DNA of 64,000 bases, from contig CM037869.1 in the NCBI GenBank assembly GCA_021292105.1, positions 27,667,536-27,731,535 on the forward strand. The letters are read 5' to 3'. A program made the translations under genes and the position numbers. Shown one piece after another: positions 35,854 through 48,400 of this stretch. The notes under the pieces were generated by a model that saw only the letters and a list, made by a program, of their open reading frames with translations, made no database searches and was not told where the DNA came from. Source of the stretch: Anadara kagoshimensis. Lineage: Eukaryota; Mollusca; Bivalvia; Arcoida; Arcidae. Each line of letters opens with the position of its first letter. Positions within the stretch are counted from its first letter, which is position 1.

Positions 35854-38800
35854 ATGGTAACAACACTGCATCGATTCCGGGCAATAAGGGCAAACTCGTT
35901 TCGCTCACAAATGGTGTACGCTAGTCAACTAACCAGGAGTATGAACCATTTCGGCTAATGTTAACTTTACCGAGAAAATTGGTGAAATATGTTTCACTAT
36001 CAATGATGTATTTAGCTTATATTGTTTCCAATTTTCTATAACTTTCCTAAATAGCCGTGTCAATAACATAATTATAATACCCTGAGTTGCTGAAAAATGA
36101 ATGTAGAATATTACAAATATTAGACTTCAAAATAATTTGATCCTCATTTATCTAAAATAAAACCCCATTAAAGACATTTTGAGTATAAAACATATAATGT
36201 AGTCGCTTGGTAAGAGATAGTGATAATTTCATACAAAATCACAATCAGCACGCCCAAAAATGTTAAGTATAATAGAGTCTGAGGTATTAGTCCTTCAAAA
36301 TTAAAAGGCAATATATTTAGTGACTCTATAGTTGTAACAAAATAGCGTGAGAAGGCGTGAGTGCTAAGATACAAATGGTATTCCTGTTTTAGATTATATG
36401 GACCCATCCATGTTTATAAACATTCTGCCATGACATTGTGAGCGACCTATATAATGAAAAACAAACAACTCAGAACCAAAGTAAAAACTTTGGAACTGAG
36501 AAGTTAGGTTAGACACGTGAACTTCCACCAGGGAAATGAGACCGAGTGCTCCGGAAGGATAAGCACCTCCTGTTTAGCTAGCTACATTCGCCATGTGTGT
36601 CATGAATCAAAATTGTGCGAAATGAACATGGAACTATGGGACATCAAATATATCCAGGGCAAACCTGGACACAGAGACATCAAACTTATCAACAATACTG
36701 CGATGACGGTCATAAAACACGAGTCAAAAAGAGGACATAACCTCTTACAATTTACTGTTTCAGGTTTCACAGTAACTTTACAGTCTTACGTTCTAGGAAT
36801 TGCAAACTGACCATAGCATCAAAAATCAAACACTTAAAAGCTATTTAAGCATAAATATAAAACTTTAATCATTCTAAAATTGTGTATAGTAAAAATATCG
36901 AAAAGTGGTGGGAAATCTCAAAATATTCTCGGAAATAGACCAGACTCCCAAGATTTGGTATGTTACTTGCACCGACCGATATAAGCCGGTAACAAATCAA
37001 GTTCCACCTTTAGTTTAGATTATATTTAAATGTCATTACGTTAATTGCATCAGTTGATTTTATTTTTGTTACAGATGAATTCCCTACGTGTCTGTCACGC
37101 CTGGTAAGCATAACAAACTATATAAACACGTGTATAAGACACTTTGGTAGAAAATAATTTTTATAGAATCCAACTCAAGTCGTGCTCTGTATGTTTTAGG
37201 CTCAGGATTTCTTGAAGATTCTGCGACCAGAACGTCGGGTCAATTCCAAAAATGGGACAGGATATAATGATTGTCTGCCGGTTTATATTAAAGAAAAGCA
37301 TTTAAGATTAAACTTTGTGCACAAATGCTGTTGATGTACACCCCGGTCTGACACTTTATGACAATTTTGGGACATTATAAAAGCTGAATCGGTTTACGAT
37401 ACTTTCCGGAATTGCGCCTCACAGTGTTCTATAGAAGAATTATTTATCCTTGGAAACACATTAAAAATAAAATAAATGTTTATGGATATTTATTATTAAC
37501 AGATGCATTCAGGATAATTATAAAAAATAATTATTTAATAATTATTGAAATTAAATCAAGGGTTCTGAGTTTGAAACTAATTTAATGAAGCTTTGGATAG
37601 ATAGGCTACTTTTGTCACGGTTTTCTCAAGCTGTGTGGAAAAAATTATTTCGATAGACTAATTTGAAAACTCGAAAATGCGGAAAAAAAACTATGTCAAA
37701 AACATTGTATCACTTTTGAGAATAAACTAATTAAGTCCCCGCATTACGAAACATAACTACATGGCAAATACAGCCAAACCTGCCTTAAGGACCACCGCTA
37801 TATTAGGGATACTCTGCTTTTAAAGGCCAGTAAAATGGTATCCCCATTGCTCTTGAGTCGTGCTATTTGAACTTTTATGTAAGGACCACCTGCCCATAAA
37901 GGCCACTTTTACTGGTTCCTTAAGTGGCCTTTATAGACAGGTTTTACTGTATATCAAATGGCTTTTTACACATGCCACCTTATTTTTGATATGTGCATCA
38001 AGTAACTTTACCAAAATTGATTAGAAAATAATCAGGGATAATTTTTTATTGTTTTGTTTTTTGTTTGCAGTCGGCGAATAATCTATCCATTGTTGAAGAA
38101 GCTTGACAGACAATGTTTAATACTTGGCGCACAGAACCAGTATAGATACACTTCTAGTATACCAACTATACTGCAAGGTAGGTCGTTTTGTCCGATTGAT
38201 TAAATGAATAGCAATGGTTTCACAGAATTTGGCATTTGTTCATCTACATCTATGAACCACTACGGTAGCTCAGTGGCAGAATGCTCGCTTCATAATATGT
38301 TTGAGATAACGTGTTCGAACCCTGGCCGGATCTGACCAAGACTTAAAAATAACGGTGACTGTTCTTTCACCAAGCACTCTCTGTATTTAGAAATGAAAGT
38401 CACGGAGTCCTTCGAAAGAGACCTTAACAGCCGATGCCATGTTTCACAGCGGGTGTGACTGTAAAGAACCCTCCCTGCACATTGCCCTTGGGCACACTGC
38501 AAAGGTAATATTTTCTGGCACTTCACCTATATTTGATGACGTCTCGATATAAGTATATATTCTTGACTGGGATGTAAAACCCCACCCAATCAATCAATCA
38601 TCTACATCTATGGTATTTTAAGTCAGAGTCGAGATTATCTTACTTAATCAAGGCTGTCCGTCCAGAAATGGTGAGTTGATTGATTGGATTAATTGGGTTT
38701 TACATCCCAGTAAAGAATATTTTACAATCGATGCGTCACCAGCTTTAAGTGAAGTGGTAGAAATTTTGACATTTTCAGTGCGGTTAGGGAATAAACGAAC

Positions 38801-39409
38801 TTGTTTGTCCCGTTAACGTCCATGTTTCACAACAAACATTTTGGAATTGGTGCTAAAAACTACAAAGGTGTTTAAACCAACTGGAAACTGTGCAATATTT
38901 AATGTAGTAATGATGCATTTGCATTTATTGCAGGTGCATAATAAAAAATATATGATACATTTCATGTTTGTTATTTCATTTCCTGTTTCGAATTATTCCG
39001 TTACTCAGAATATATGGAGATCACGTGGACCAATGCCAACAACAACGACTCAAATATTAAATTAAAGTTTTTATTTTCACACTAATTAATGATAGTCGCT
39101 AAATTTATCCCCTAATACCACCTTCTAGGTAGTAATTTTAAAATTTTTGGTTGCGTTTAGCACAATTGCACGCTTAATTTCTGACCCCGACGTCCACGTA
39201 TCCATCATGACCATAACAACATGCGTTATAACAAGCGGATTCAATGTCTGGACTTTGTAAAGTATTTATAAATCGTATAGGGTAAGATTTTATATTATCT
39301 AATGTTGTAAAAACAATTACATTTTACAATTGTTTACATTATTATTTTTTTATTACAGCGAAAGATATGTTGGGAGATGTCGTCGGAATTGCGCCTATGG
39401 ACGAGTAAG

Positions 39410-39444
<35 letters not shown>

Positions 39445-42400
39445 AACTAGCAAGTTTGGGCATATTTGATGTAAAAAAATCACAACCCCAAAACAAAGAA
39501 AAACTTTGAGAATGAAAGTAACATGGAACTATGTGACGTCAAATGTATCCACGGTAAGTAAATAAATACATATGGTATAAGAGGGTGATATTAAATTCAA
39601 ACTTCTGTCCTTCCTTCCGTCCAGATACGTATTGTCCAGAGCAATTATCCAGACAAGCACTATTTTACTAAACTTGGAACAAAGCATCAACATTGATAAG
39701 AGATTCGCTTATCATTAAACATAAGTTAATTTGATAATTTTCCCGAGAAACCAAAGTGCAAATCACAAAAATCTTTCTCCTGGGCTGGGATACTTATTTA
39801 CTAATTTTGCTTGTCTCTGTTTTAGATCATTACCTTTCGGAGACCCTCGTAAAAGTTGGGATAAATTTACCACACTAAACCAAGAAGATTTGCCGATACG
39901 TAAACCTCAGGACAGTTATTGCAGGGTAGTTATTCCGCTTGGTTCGGACCCACAGCTCAGAGAAAAGTATATGAATATACAGAAAGATATAAGATTTGGA
40001 AGAATTCTGGAAGATTTAGATACTTTAGCTGGTATTTAATAAACTTATTATGCTTTTTATGTTTTTGAATTGGCATTTTGGCACTTTCATGTGCATGACC
40101 TTTGGCAGTGTTCAATCTAAGATTTTTTTCAGAAGGGTCCATTTAAAAAATCTATCTTTTTATAAAAACATTGTGATTCAGCCTATAGTATTAAAGGTTT
40201 ACCTCCCTTTTTCCATGTCTATAGTAGAATCCTCAGTTGGAGGACTTTCTTAAAATGTCTCTGTTATTCTGTTTCCACAAGCTTTGAAAATCCACAGAAA
40301 AGAAGCATGTAAAAATTTTATATATTATAACTGTCGAGAGATAGATAACAGCTGCCTAAAAATGTCGAAATATAGAAAGAAAGATGAGCTGTCGGTTTGG
40401 TACCAATTCGTTAGCTTAGTGTTCAACTTTCGACAGGCCTGTACTGTATCTTTGTTCACTAACTATCGGACTATATCTTGTCCAGTCTCCAGCAAAGTTC
40501 CTACTTCTTGTCGTGAGGTCATTCTTAAATTTTCGACAGGTCTGTTCTGTATCTTTTTGCAGCTTTCTTTGTTCACTAGCTATCGGGGTAATCTTGTTCA
40601 GTCTCCAGCAAAGTTCCTACTTCTTTTGGTGAGGTCATTCTTAAACTTTCGACAGATCTGTTCTGCAGATTATATACTATAACACACAGTGTATTTATTT
40701 TCATTTTATCAATCATTTTATGTTATATATAGGTCTTATTGCATATAGACACAGTACACAATTAATTAATGGACAGTCTCCGCTAGCCATTGTTACCGCT
40801 TCTGTTGATAGAATAGGTATGTAACTACTTTGATTGATTGATTGATTGATTGATTTATTGATTGATTGAATTGAGTTTTACGTCCCAGTCAAGGATATTT
40901 CACTGACATCGAGACGCCACCAGCTATAGGTGAAGTGTCAGAAATTTTTCCGGTAGTTTGCAATGTGCTCAAAGCAATGACCAGGGGGTGTCTTTAACGT
41001 TCCTTATCTGAAGTGTTACGGGTAATCGGGTTTAAAGGTCTCCTCCGTCCGAGGGACCCCGTGCCTTTCGAATTCATTTCTAAATGCCAAATGCTCGGCG
41101 AAAGAACAGTTACTACATATTTGGAAGTCTTGGCCAGACCTCTGTCGGAGTTGGTTTGATGAAAGAGATTTGTTTCACTTATATGAAGACACCAGCTTTA
41201 GAAAATCTGGTAGAATTTGTGCTTATGACATTGTATAAAGACGGTTGTTTGCATGCCGTGGCTTCTACAAAAGGGAGAAAAAAAGTTTGCTTCTGCGTTT
41301 TTTAAATGTAAGTGCGTGGATTGCCGAGTGTTTGACGAAAGAACGATCACTACCCTTAAGTCTTAATCATACCCCAGTCGGCATTGAAACCCACGACCTC
41401 CCACATACGAAACGAGCACGAGACCAATTGAGCTACCATAGTAGGAAAGAGAGAGAGGGAGTCATTCATATTGCGGGTTCGTATTTTAATGGATTCTCTT
41501 TGTTTGTTAAACTGATTTTAAGCATTTCCGTTTTGTAGAAATGAAAGATTTCCAGTTATCACTATATAAGGATATAATTTTGTCTGGTAATGTCACATGT
41601 GCTGGACGGTCATCGATGGAGATTACCATGAATCTACATCAGGTACAAATATTTTCTGGATCCATTCTGTGACATGTATGATTTTTTTTCACTTCGCCAT
41701 GTTGGCGATAGTCAGTGATTTATGAGAGTTGCGTTATGAATGTTATGACAATTATAATAAAAAGGTTGCATTTCAAGCTATATGACAAACTTATTGACTT
41801 CAATCTTTCTATTGTTTACATGTTTTTTTCTATGCAGCAATAAACACGATTCTCTTGCTTATTGTGTATTTGTTTCACAATAATGCGCAATGGTAGAGCT
41901 TGTTCCACTACAGGGACATTATACAACGCAATAAGCTGCTTACGGATACATTGTTTACTCGGAGATATTGCAAGCATAGGCATAATAAGGCATTCAACAA
42001 GTTTTCCATGATGACTGTTATTACAATATTGTTGTTAAGTATGTCTCTGTATCTAAACTTATCCTGAATATATTTGACGTCCCATAGTTCCTTGTTGTTT
42101 TCATTCTCAATCTGATTTTACAAATAGTGAGTGTAGCCAGTTAGACTTGAGGTGACTTACTTTCTCGCAACACTCGGCCTCACATGGTGAAATCAACTGT
42201 TTAACTTGTATGCTAGCTTTTATAACTTTCTTTGCTTTGGGAATTGATTAAAAATGGACCGGCAAGTTTGTTCTGATTATGAATTGTTCCGTCAATTATT
42301 ACGATACGGAATTTTAGTTGAGTACATTTTATTTTCTCGAAACAGAAATGTATCGCGAAATTTTAAACAAAAAAGTACCAAGTTACTAAGTAAAATGATA

Positions 42401-45400
42401 GTCAGGTATGATATAATGTGCAGCGAAATAAGAGTATGAGTAGCATAATTTAATTAGAGTCTAGTGATGAGAGGAACACTGGAACCAGTACACAACGTAT
42501 TGTCAAGCGATGTAATAAAATAACATTACTTAGTCGTCAAATTTTCTTTTATTTTCTGATAAAAATGCAATAAAAATGGTATTTTGCATTTGGGATTTCA
42601 AGTTAATCTAAACGTATTCGTTTTCTCAAGCCCCTCAAAAAGTTTATGGCAATCATCACAGTAATGTTGATAAGTTTGACGTCTCTGTGTCCAGGGATGC
42701 AGGTGTAGCTAGCTAAACAGGATCATTGTTTCCCTTCCGGAGCACCGGGCCTCACTTCCCTGGTGGAAGTTCACGTGTCAGTTCCAGAGTTTTTACTTTG
42801 CTTCTGGATTGATTAGTAAGTTTGTTGTTATTATAGTTTTTCACATTGGTCTGGTAAATACACAATTTACAATCCCAAAGCAAATATAAATTTTCAAACT
42901 GATAGATAAGGTTAAACAGTGAGCTTTCCCCAGGGAAGTGAAACCTTCGCTCCGGAAGGGTAAGCAGCTCCAGTTTGGCAATCTACACCGGCCACGTGTA
43001 AAATAGAAATTGACAATGAAAGGAACACGGGGCTATGGGACGTTAGATAGGAAGCAATAACATATGCAACTCAGTACCATGTATAGTGTAGGACAATCTT
43101 AAACATAAACCCTAAGTCAAATAAACTAAATAAAAGTTATATACATATATAAGAACTTGAAGACAAAGAATTAATGTAAAACAAAGGCTTATTGACACAC
43201 ATATATATATATTATCATTATAAACAACGAGTAAAACCTTTTGACACCATGTTACACCATGGCCGCATTTCCTGAATAACTATTTGTCGGAAATCGGGTA
43301 CGTTTCCTGATAAATGCATTCTTGACACGTGGTTTGACGAAAGAAGCCACCCTGAAACAAACCACGTATTTCCTATATAAGTTTGGCGTTGAAATGTGAA
43401 ATATATTTTTGTTACCACATTGCAAATGTGACAATCTTTTCAGGAAAACGAAGGTTCCGGGGATGACCACGCTTTAACAGCTAGATTTGTGATGGTGGCC
43501 AGACACCCTATTACAAAAAAGTGAGTATAGTACAAACCTGTCGAAAGGTCAACACTGACCTTACAAAATGTGTCGAATTCGGCTGTGTACGAGATATGGG
43601 CAGGCAGTGGCCGATAAGATGCTGAGAGATAGAATAGATAGCAACTGTCAAAAAACTGCCGAGATATAGCTAACATTGGTCCAAGATGAGCTACCGATGT
43701 GGCCTTCATTCGTTGGATTAGTCATAAACTTTTGACAGGCCTATATCTGTACAGCACACAGTATACATTCTTTAAATTGTTATTTGATGAAACCAGAAAG
43801 TGTTATACAATGTAAATGTTTTACATCGATATTTTGTCGCCTGTCGAATAATTTTACGTCACGGCAGTATGTTGTTGACAAGTATAGTATCGTATCTCTG
43901 TATCTCGAGATTGTCCCGGATATGTGGTGTAGAAACACATTATTCCTTTCAGTCCAGACAGTCCCTTCGGGAATGCGACGCCTCATTTACCCGGTGGGAG
44001 TTTTTTCTTTGGTTTTTAGATCGTGATTTGGATGTGGGTCAGTGCGTTTTCGTGCGATTGATATTTTGTTTAGTTTTTGTCTTGACAGTTTTAAAATAAT
44101 TTTGTTGATAGAAAAGAGTTTATATTTTGCTTGGCAAGATAAATGTATTGTATACAGTGTGCAATTCCCCCTAATGTTGGTACAGAAATATTATAGTCAT
44201 TCGATATTGAATGAATGACAATATTTGCCATTTTTCTGAAAATGGCATTCAAAAGGAGTTGGTGTTTACATAGGTATATATCGTTTTGCACTAGTGAACC
44301 CTAGTGGTATTTCTGTGTTTATAAGTATTTCGTGATTATTTCAGAGCAGCCGATGTGAATCAACTTCTACCAGATACAGAAGAGGAACAGAATCAGTTTA
44401 AATTGGGAGAAGGTATGTTTGGTAAAACGCAAAGATGGTTTTCATCCTCCCGATTTGAAACTGTTTTGCAAAAAAGAGAATTATGAAGTTACTTAAGTCA
44501 ATCTATTTCTTTGACCTGTACAATATTTCAAATGGCTGTAGCTTCAATGTGCCGGAGGGAGGATTGGTGACCAAGTGGTCTAAGGTACAGGCTAACAGAT
44601 CACAGCTCTTCTTGTCACATTGGCTTGAATCCAATTTGAGAGGGGTCTTAATATAAGAAAGTTTGTAAGTTCACTTGCCTAGGTCACTTTTTTCTCCGGT
44701 GTTCTCCGCCATACTGAACTGACTGCTTCGGAAGAACCTTAACCCGGACGTAAAATCCTATTCATTTCACTACACTCCATACATGCAAATTGTTCTGATC
44801 ACGGTAACGTGGTGTGCAGCATTACAATTCGTTTTTGAGTTTTGTTCCGGGGCAACCGGCTGCGGTGTTGAGACAGGTTTTAAAAAAATTACAACCTCAG
44901 GACTGGTATCTTTGCTGGTGGACTAACCATCCCCAAGAATATTGTAACCAGGGAGGCAATACATAGTATTGTTAGATTAACATTGTTTATCAAAATTATC
45001 TGCTTCGTCAATTTTATAATTCCTAAAACTACGTTTTTAAGCTATACATAATGCCTTAGATGGATTTGGCCCTTCTGTTTTTCTCATTCCAACATATTAA
45101 AATACTTTGATTTCAACATTTTTTGTCCGAGCACAGCTGACGTGGGGTTTTGTGTAAACTCCAAGTGAACTATCCTTGTCTGGGTAGTAAAACTCGATTC
45201 AATCAATCATTTTTATATTTTATGCGATAGGCGGCCAGTGATGGGGTGGAAGTATAGCAGGTAGATTTTTTCAATTGTTATTTTAATATTTTAGTTAAAA
45301 AGCTACGTCGACAAGAAGAGGCAAAGAAAACTTTACTGAAAACACCACCTAGTGAAGAGGAAAAATTACTTATACATAACATATTTCTAGACACCATAGA

Positions 45401-48400
45401 TCAGAGGTAGAGAACATAAACGTGATTAACTATAACATCTTATAATAAAATGAAGACTTTAGTCTCGGTCACAAGTGCCCGTTGAACGGATTTTAAGGGT
45501 TTGATAAACAATATGGGTTGTAAATAAATTTCGAAAATTTGAGATACTGCTTCCTCGCCCGACTTTCGGTTTTAAGAGGACAGGTTATTGGATGGTTCAT
45601 CCATGTAAGTTTAATGTGATTAGGAGAGTAGTTTGGTTTTGTTTGCCATACTAACTCATTAAGCTAGTTCCTAAAATCGCTGTGAGTACGTGGTAGTATA
45701 AGACAGACCAAAAACACACTGGCGCATCCATCACATCCACGAACTTTTGCGTATATCAATCCTTGAAATGAATAAACTTGCGTTTGTCGCAAATAGCTTT
45801 TTATTTTTTTTTATTATTTAACTTTCAATTCTAACATTGTAAATGACATAATAAAGTTAATTAATACAAATATTTTCCCGTTTGATTCCAAGTCCTGGGG
45901 ATCATGTCCTCGTCGCAAATGTAGATGGGACCTCAAACAACATTGCAACAACTTTATTGGAACTTTTAAATCAAATCCAAGAATACCAATTAACAATGAT
46001 ATACGCTTAATAATACCGGAAGAAATAAACAGATTCACATAATTCAATGACAAACCCAAAAAAACAATGTTTTGTAATTCATACGAAAAAAACAGAAGAA
46101 TGGTAAATGGGGTTTCTACAATCAAAGAATCTACTCTCAAAATATTAACGAGCGAAACGTTACAACATAAAGAAAAATTATGTTTCATTGTTTCGTGGCG
46201 GGTGTAGCTAGCTAAACAAGAGGTGCTTACCCTTTTTACTTTGCTTCTGGATTGTGATTCGGACATGGATTAGTATTTTGGTTTTGGTTATATAAATAGG
46301 TGATAACTTCTAGACTTGCTTGTTTTATTTATTTATTCATTTATTTATTTAAATTTGTTTATATTTTTTTAGTCATGGAACTTTCCGGACAAGAAAGAAG
46401 CCAGATGATGCTGTATGGATGGAAATACCAAAACTTAAAAATATATGTATTTGTTTTCCTGAGGTATTATAAGCTTATTTTCAATATAAGTGTATAAAAT
46501 CCATTTGAAACAATTTTCGTGATGGTTGCTTCTTCTGCAGAACTGTTTAAAAGTCCTGGCAATCAGGAACATTTCTTTATAAATGCTTTGCAGTTTTACA
46601 AAAGAAGCGATCTAAAAACGAATTTACATCACACGTACCCTGTATTCAGTTTTGTATTGATATGTGAAATGTTAGATCACGTTGCAAATGTGGCGTTCGG
46701 ATTGTGGTTTGAGTATTGAACACTGTTCAAATAAACGAATCATAGAGCAAACTATATGTTGCGTTTTTGAAGAAGTGAATAAGCTATATTTATATTTAGA
46801 GTGGAGTAGTTGAGTTTTAACTGCCAACCTTATATCAAGTTCCTGAATGTTGAAAAAAGCTGGATCTTTGACAAGCGGTCTGACAAACTTTCTCGCACTA
46901 GGCTCTGCCTTTAATGTGATTGGAACGGAAGGTTTAAAAGCGAGCTTTAGTCCAATTGGCTACCGATAACGATTTGAATCCAGACAGATCACGTGTTCAT
47001 GTAAAACGTGATGGGGTATTAAATGGCTGTTCAAACTTCAGTTTTCGTTTTACATGCTTAGGTGAGGTCCAAGTTTGGACCAGTGTATTAAGAAATTTTA
47101 TGTGTAATTGAACAATTAGATTTATTGTTTGTTTCTTAGTCTAGAAATCTGTATGGTAAAATCTTTGGTGGTTATATAATGAGGAAAGCATTTGAACTTG
47201 CCTGGGCCAACGCTGCATTCTACTGGTAAGTATCATATGCATACAAAATTTAAGCGATTTTGGATGTACTTAACGAAGGGTCATAAATAGCAAAATTAAT
47301 GAACTTAGAAGCAGTTAATTGTTAAATTTTCTATTTCTCTACTCTTGTTCACAATACTGATTGAATAAACTCAAATGCGATGGTATTTCTTATATTTACA
47401 AAAATGTTAGCATGACAGAATAAGAGTATTATTTCTACAATGTTTTTGTGCAGGATTGCAATTACATATTATACCACTTTTAATTTTACAGCACTAGATG
47501 GCAGTTTCGGATTACAATTCCTTATCAGAAGTATTTTGACTAAAAAAATACAAAATAATGATAGGAAAGTCGGCTTAAGTTTGAATTTTGACCAATTTAA
47601 CAAATCGTGGCATAACGGATGATATTCCATTACGTAATCGGATAGGTAAATGTTACATAGTCGAAAATAACGACCCACAATGAATTCAAACGTGACTGAA
47701 TGTTAGCGAAATTAAATAAAGGGTCTGAAATGTTTTATGGTCGTTTTCACAGTATTGTTGATACCTATGATGTCTCTGTATCCAAAATTACCACGGATAT
47801 TTTTAACGTGTATACATGTAGTTCAATGTTTCTTTCATTACAAATTTTGGTTACTCAACTGGCGAATGTAACCAGCTAAACAAGAGGTTCTCATCCTACC
47901 AGCCTCATTTCATTGTTAGAAATTAGGGTGTTTAACTTACTTTGCTAGTTTTCAAAGGTATTTTGATATGGACATTGGAATTAGCATGTTTGTCTGAAGG
48001 TCTACTACAAAGGGTAGCCCAACTATTGTTTTCACTGAAAATGGTATCACATCAGTTGACGTTTTCCCATTGAACCGACGCCATCATAGAAATACACGAC
48101 GTTTCTCTTTTTAAAAATGTCCGGAACAAATGTAAGTGGTATTCATCTGGTGGTACCCTCTTGTGAATACATAAAACTCCATATGATTATGTTGTCTACG
48201 ATTTCCTTACCCTTTTGGAGCACCTGGCCTCCCTTCTCTCTCTGGTGGAAATTCGTGTGTTTAACTTAATTTGCCAGTTTGTAAAGTTTTCACTTTGTTT
48301 TAGGATTGTGATTTGGACATAGATTGGTATGTTTGTTTTTATTTATTTCATTGGAATATAATTCTATTTCAGCAAGTCAAGGCCGTTTATCCGCATTGTG

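Noticed and set aside
40284..40682. 132-residue plus-strand ORF
   Set aside because: It is made of the MITE family 3 sequence and its internal tandem duplication.
45814..46266. 150-residue minus-strand ORF
   Set aside because: It overlaps an R1 fragment and intron sequence, with no recognisable domain.
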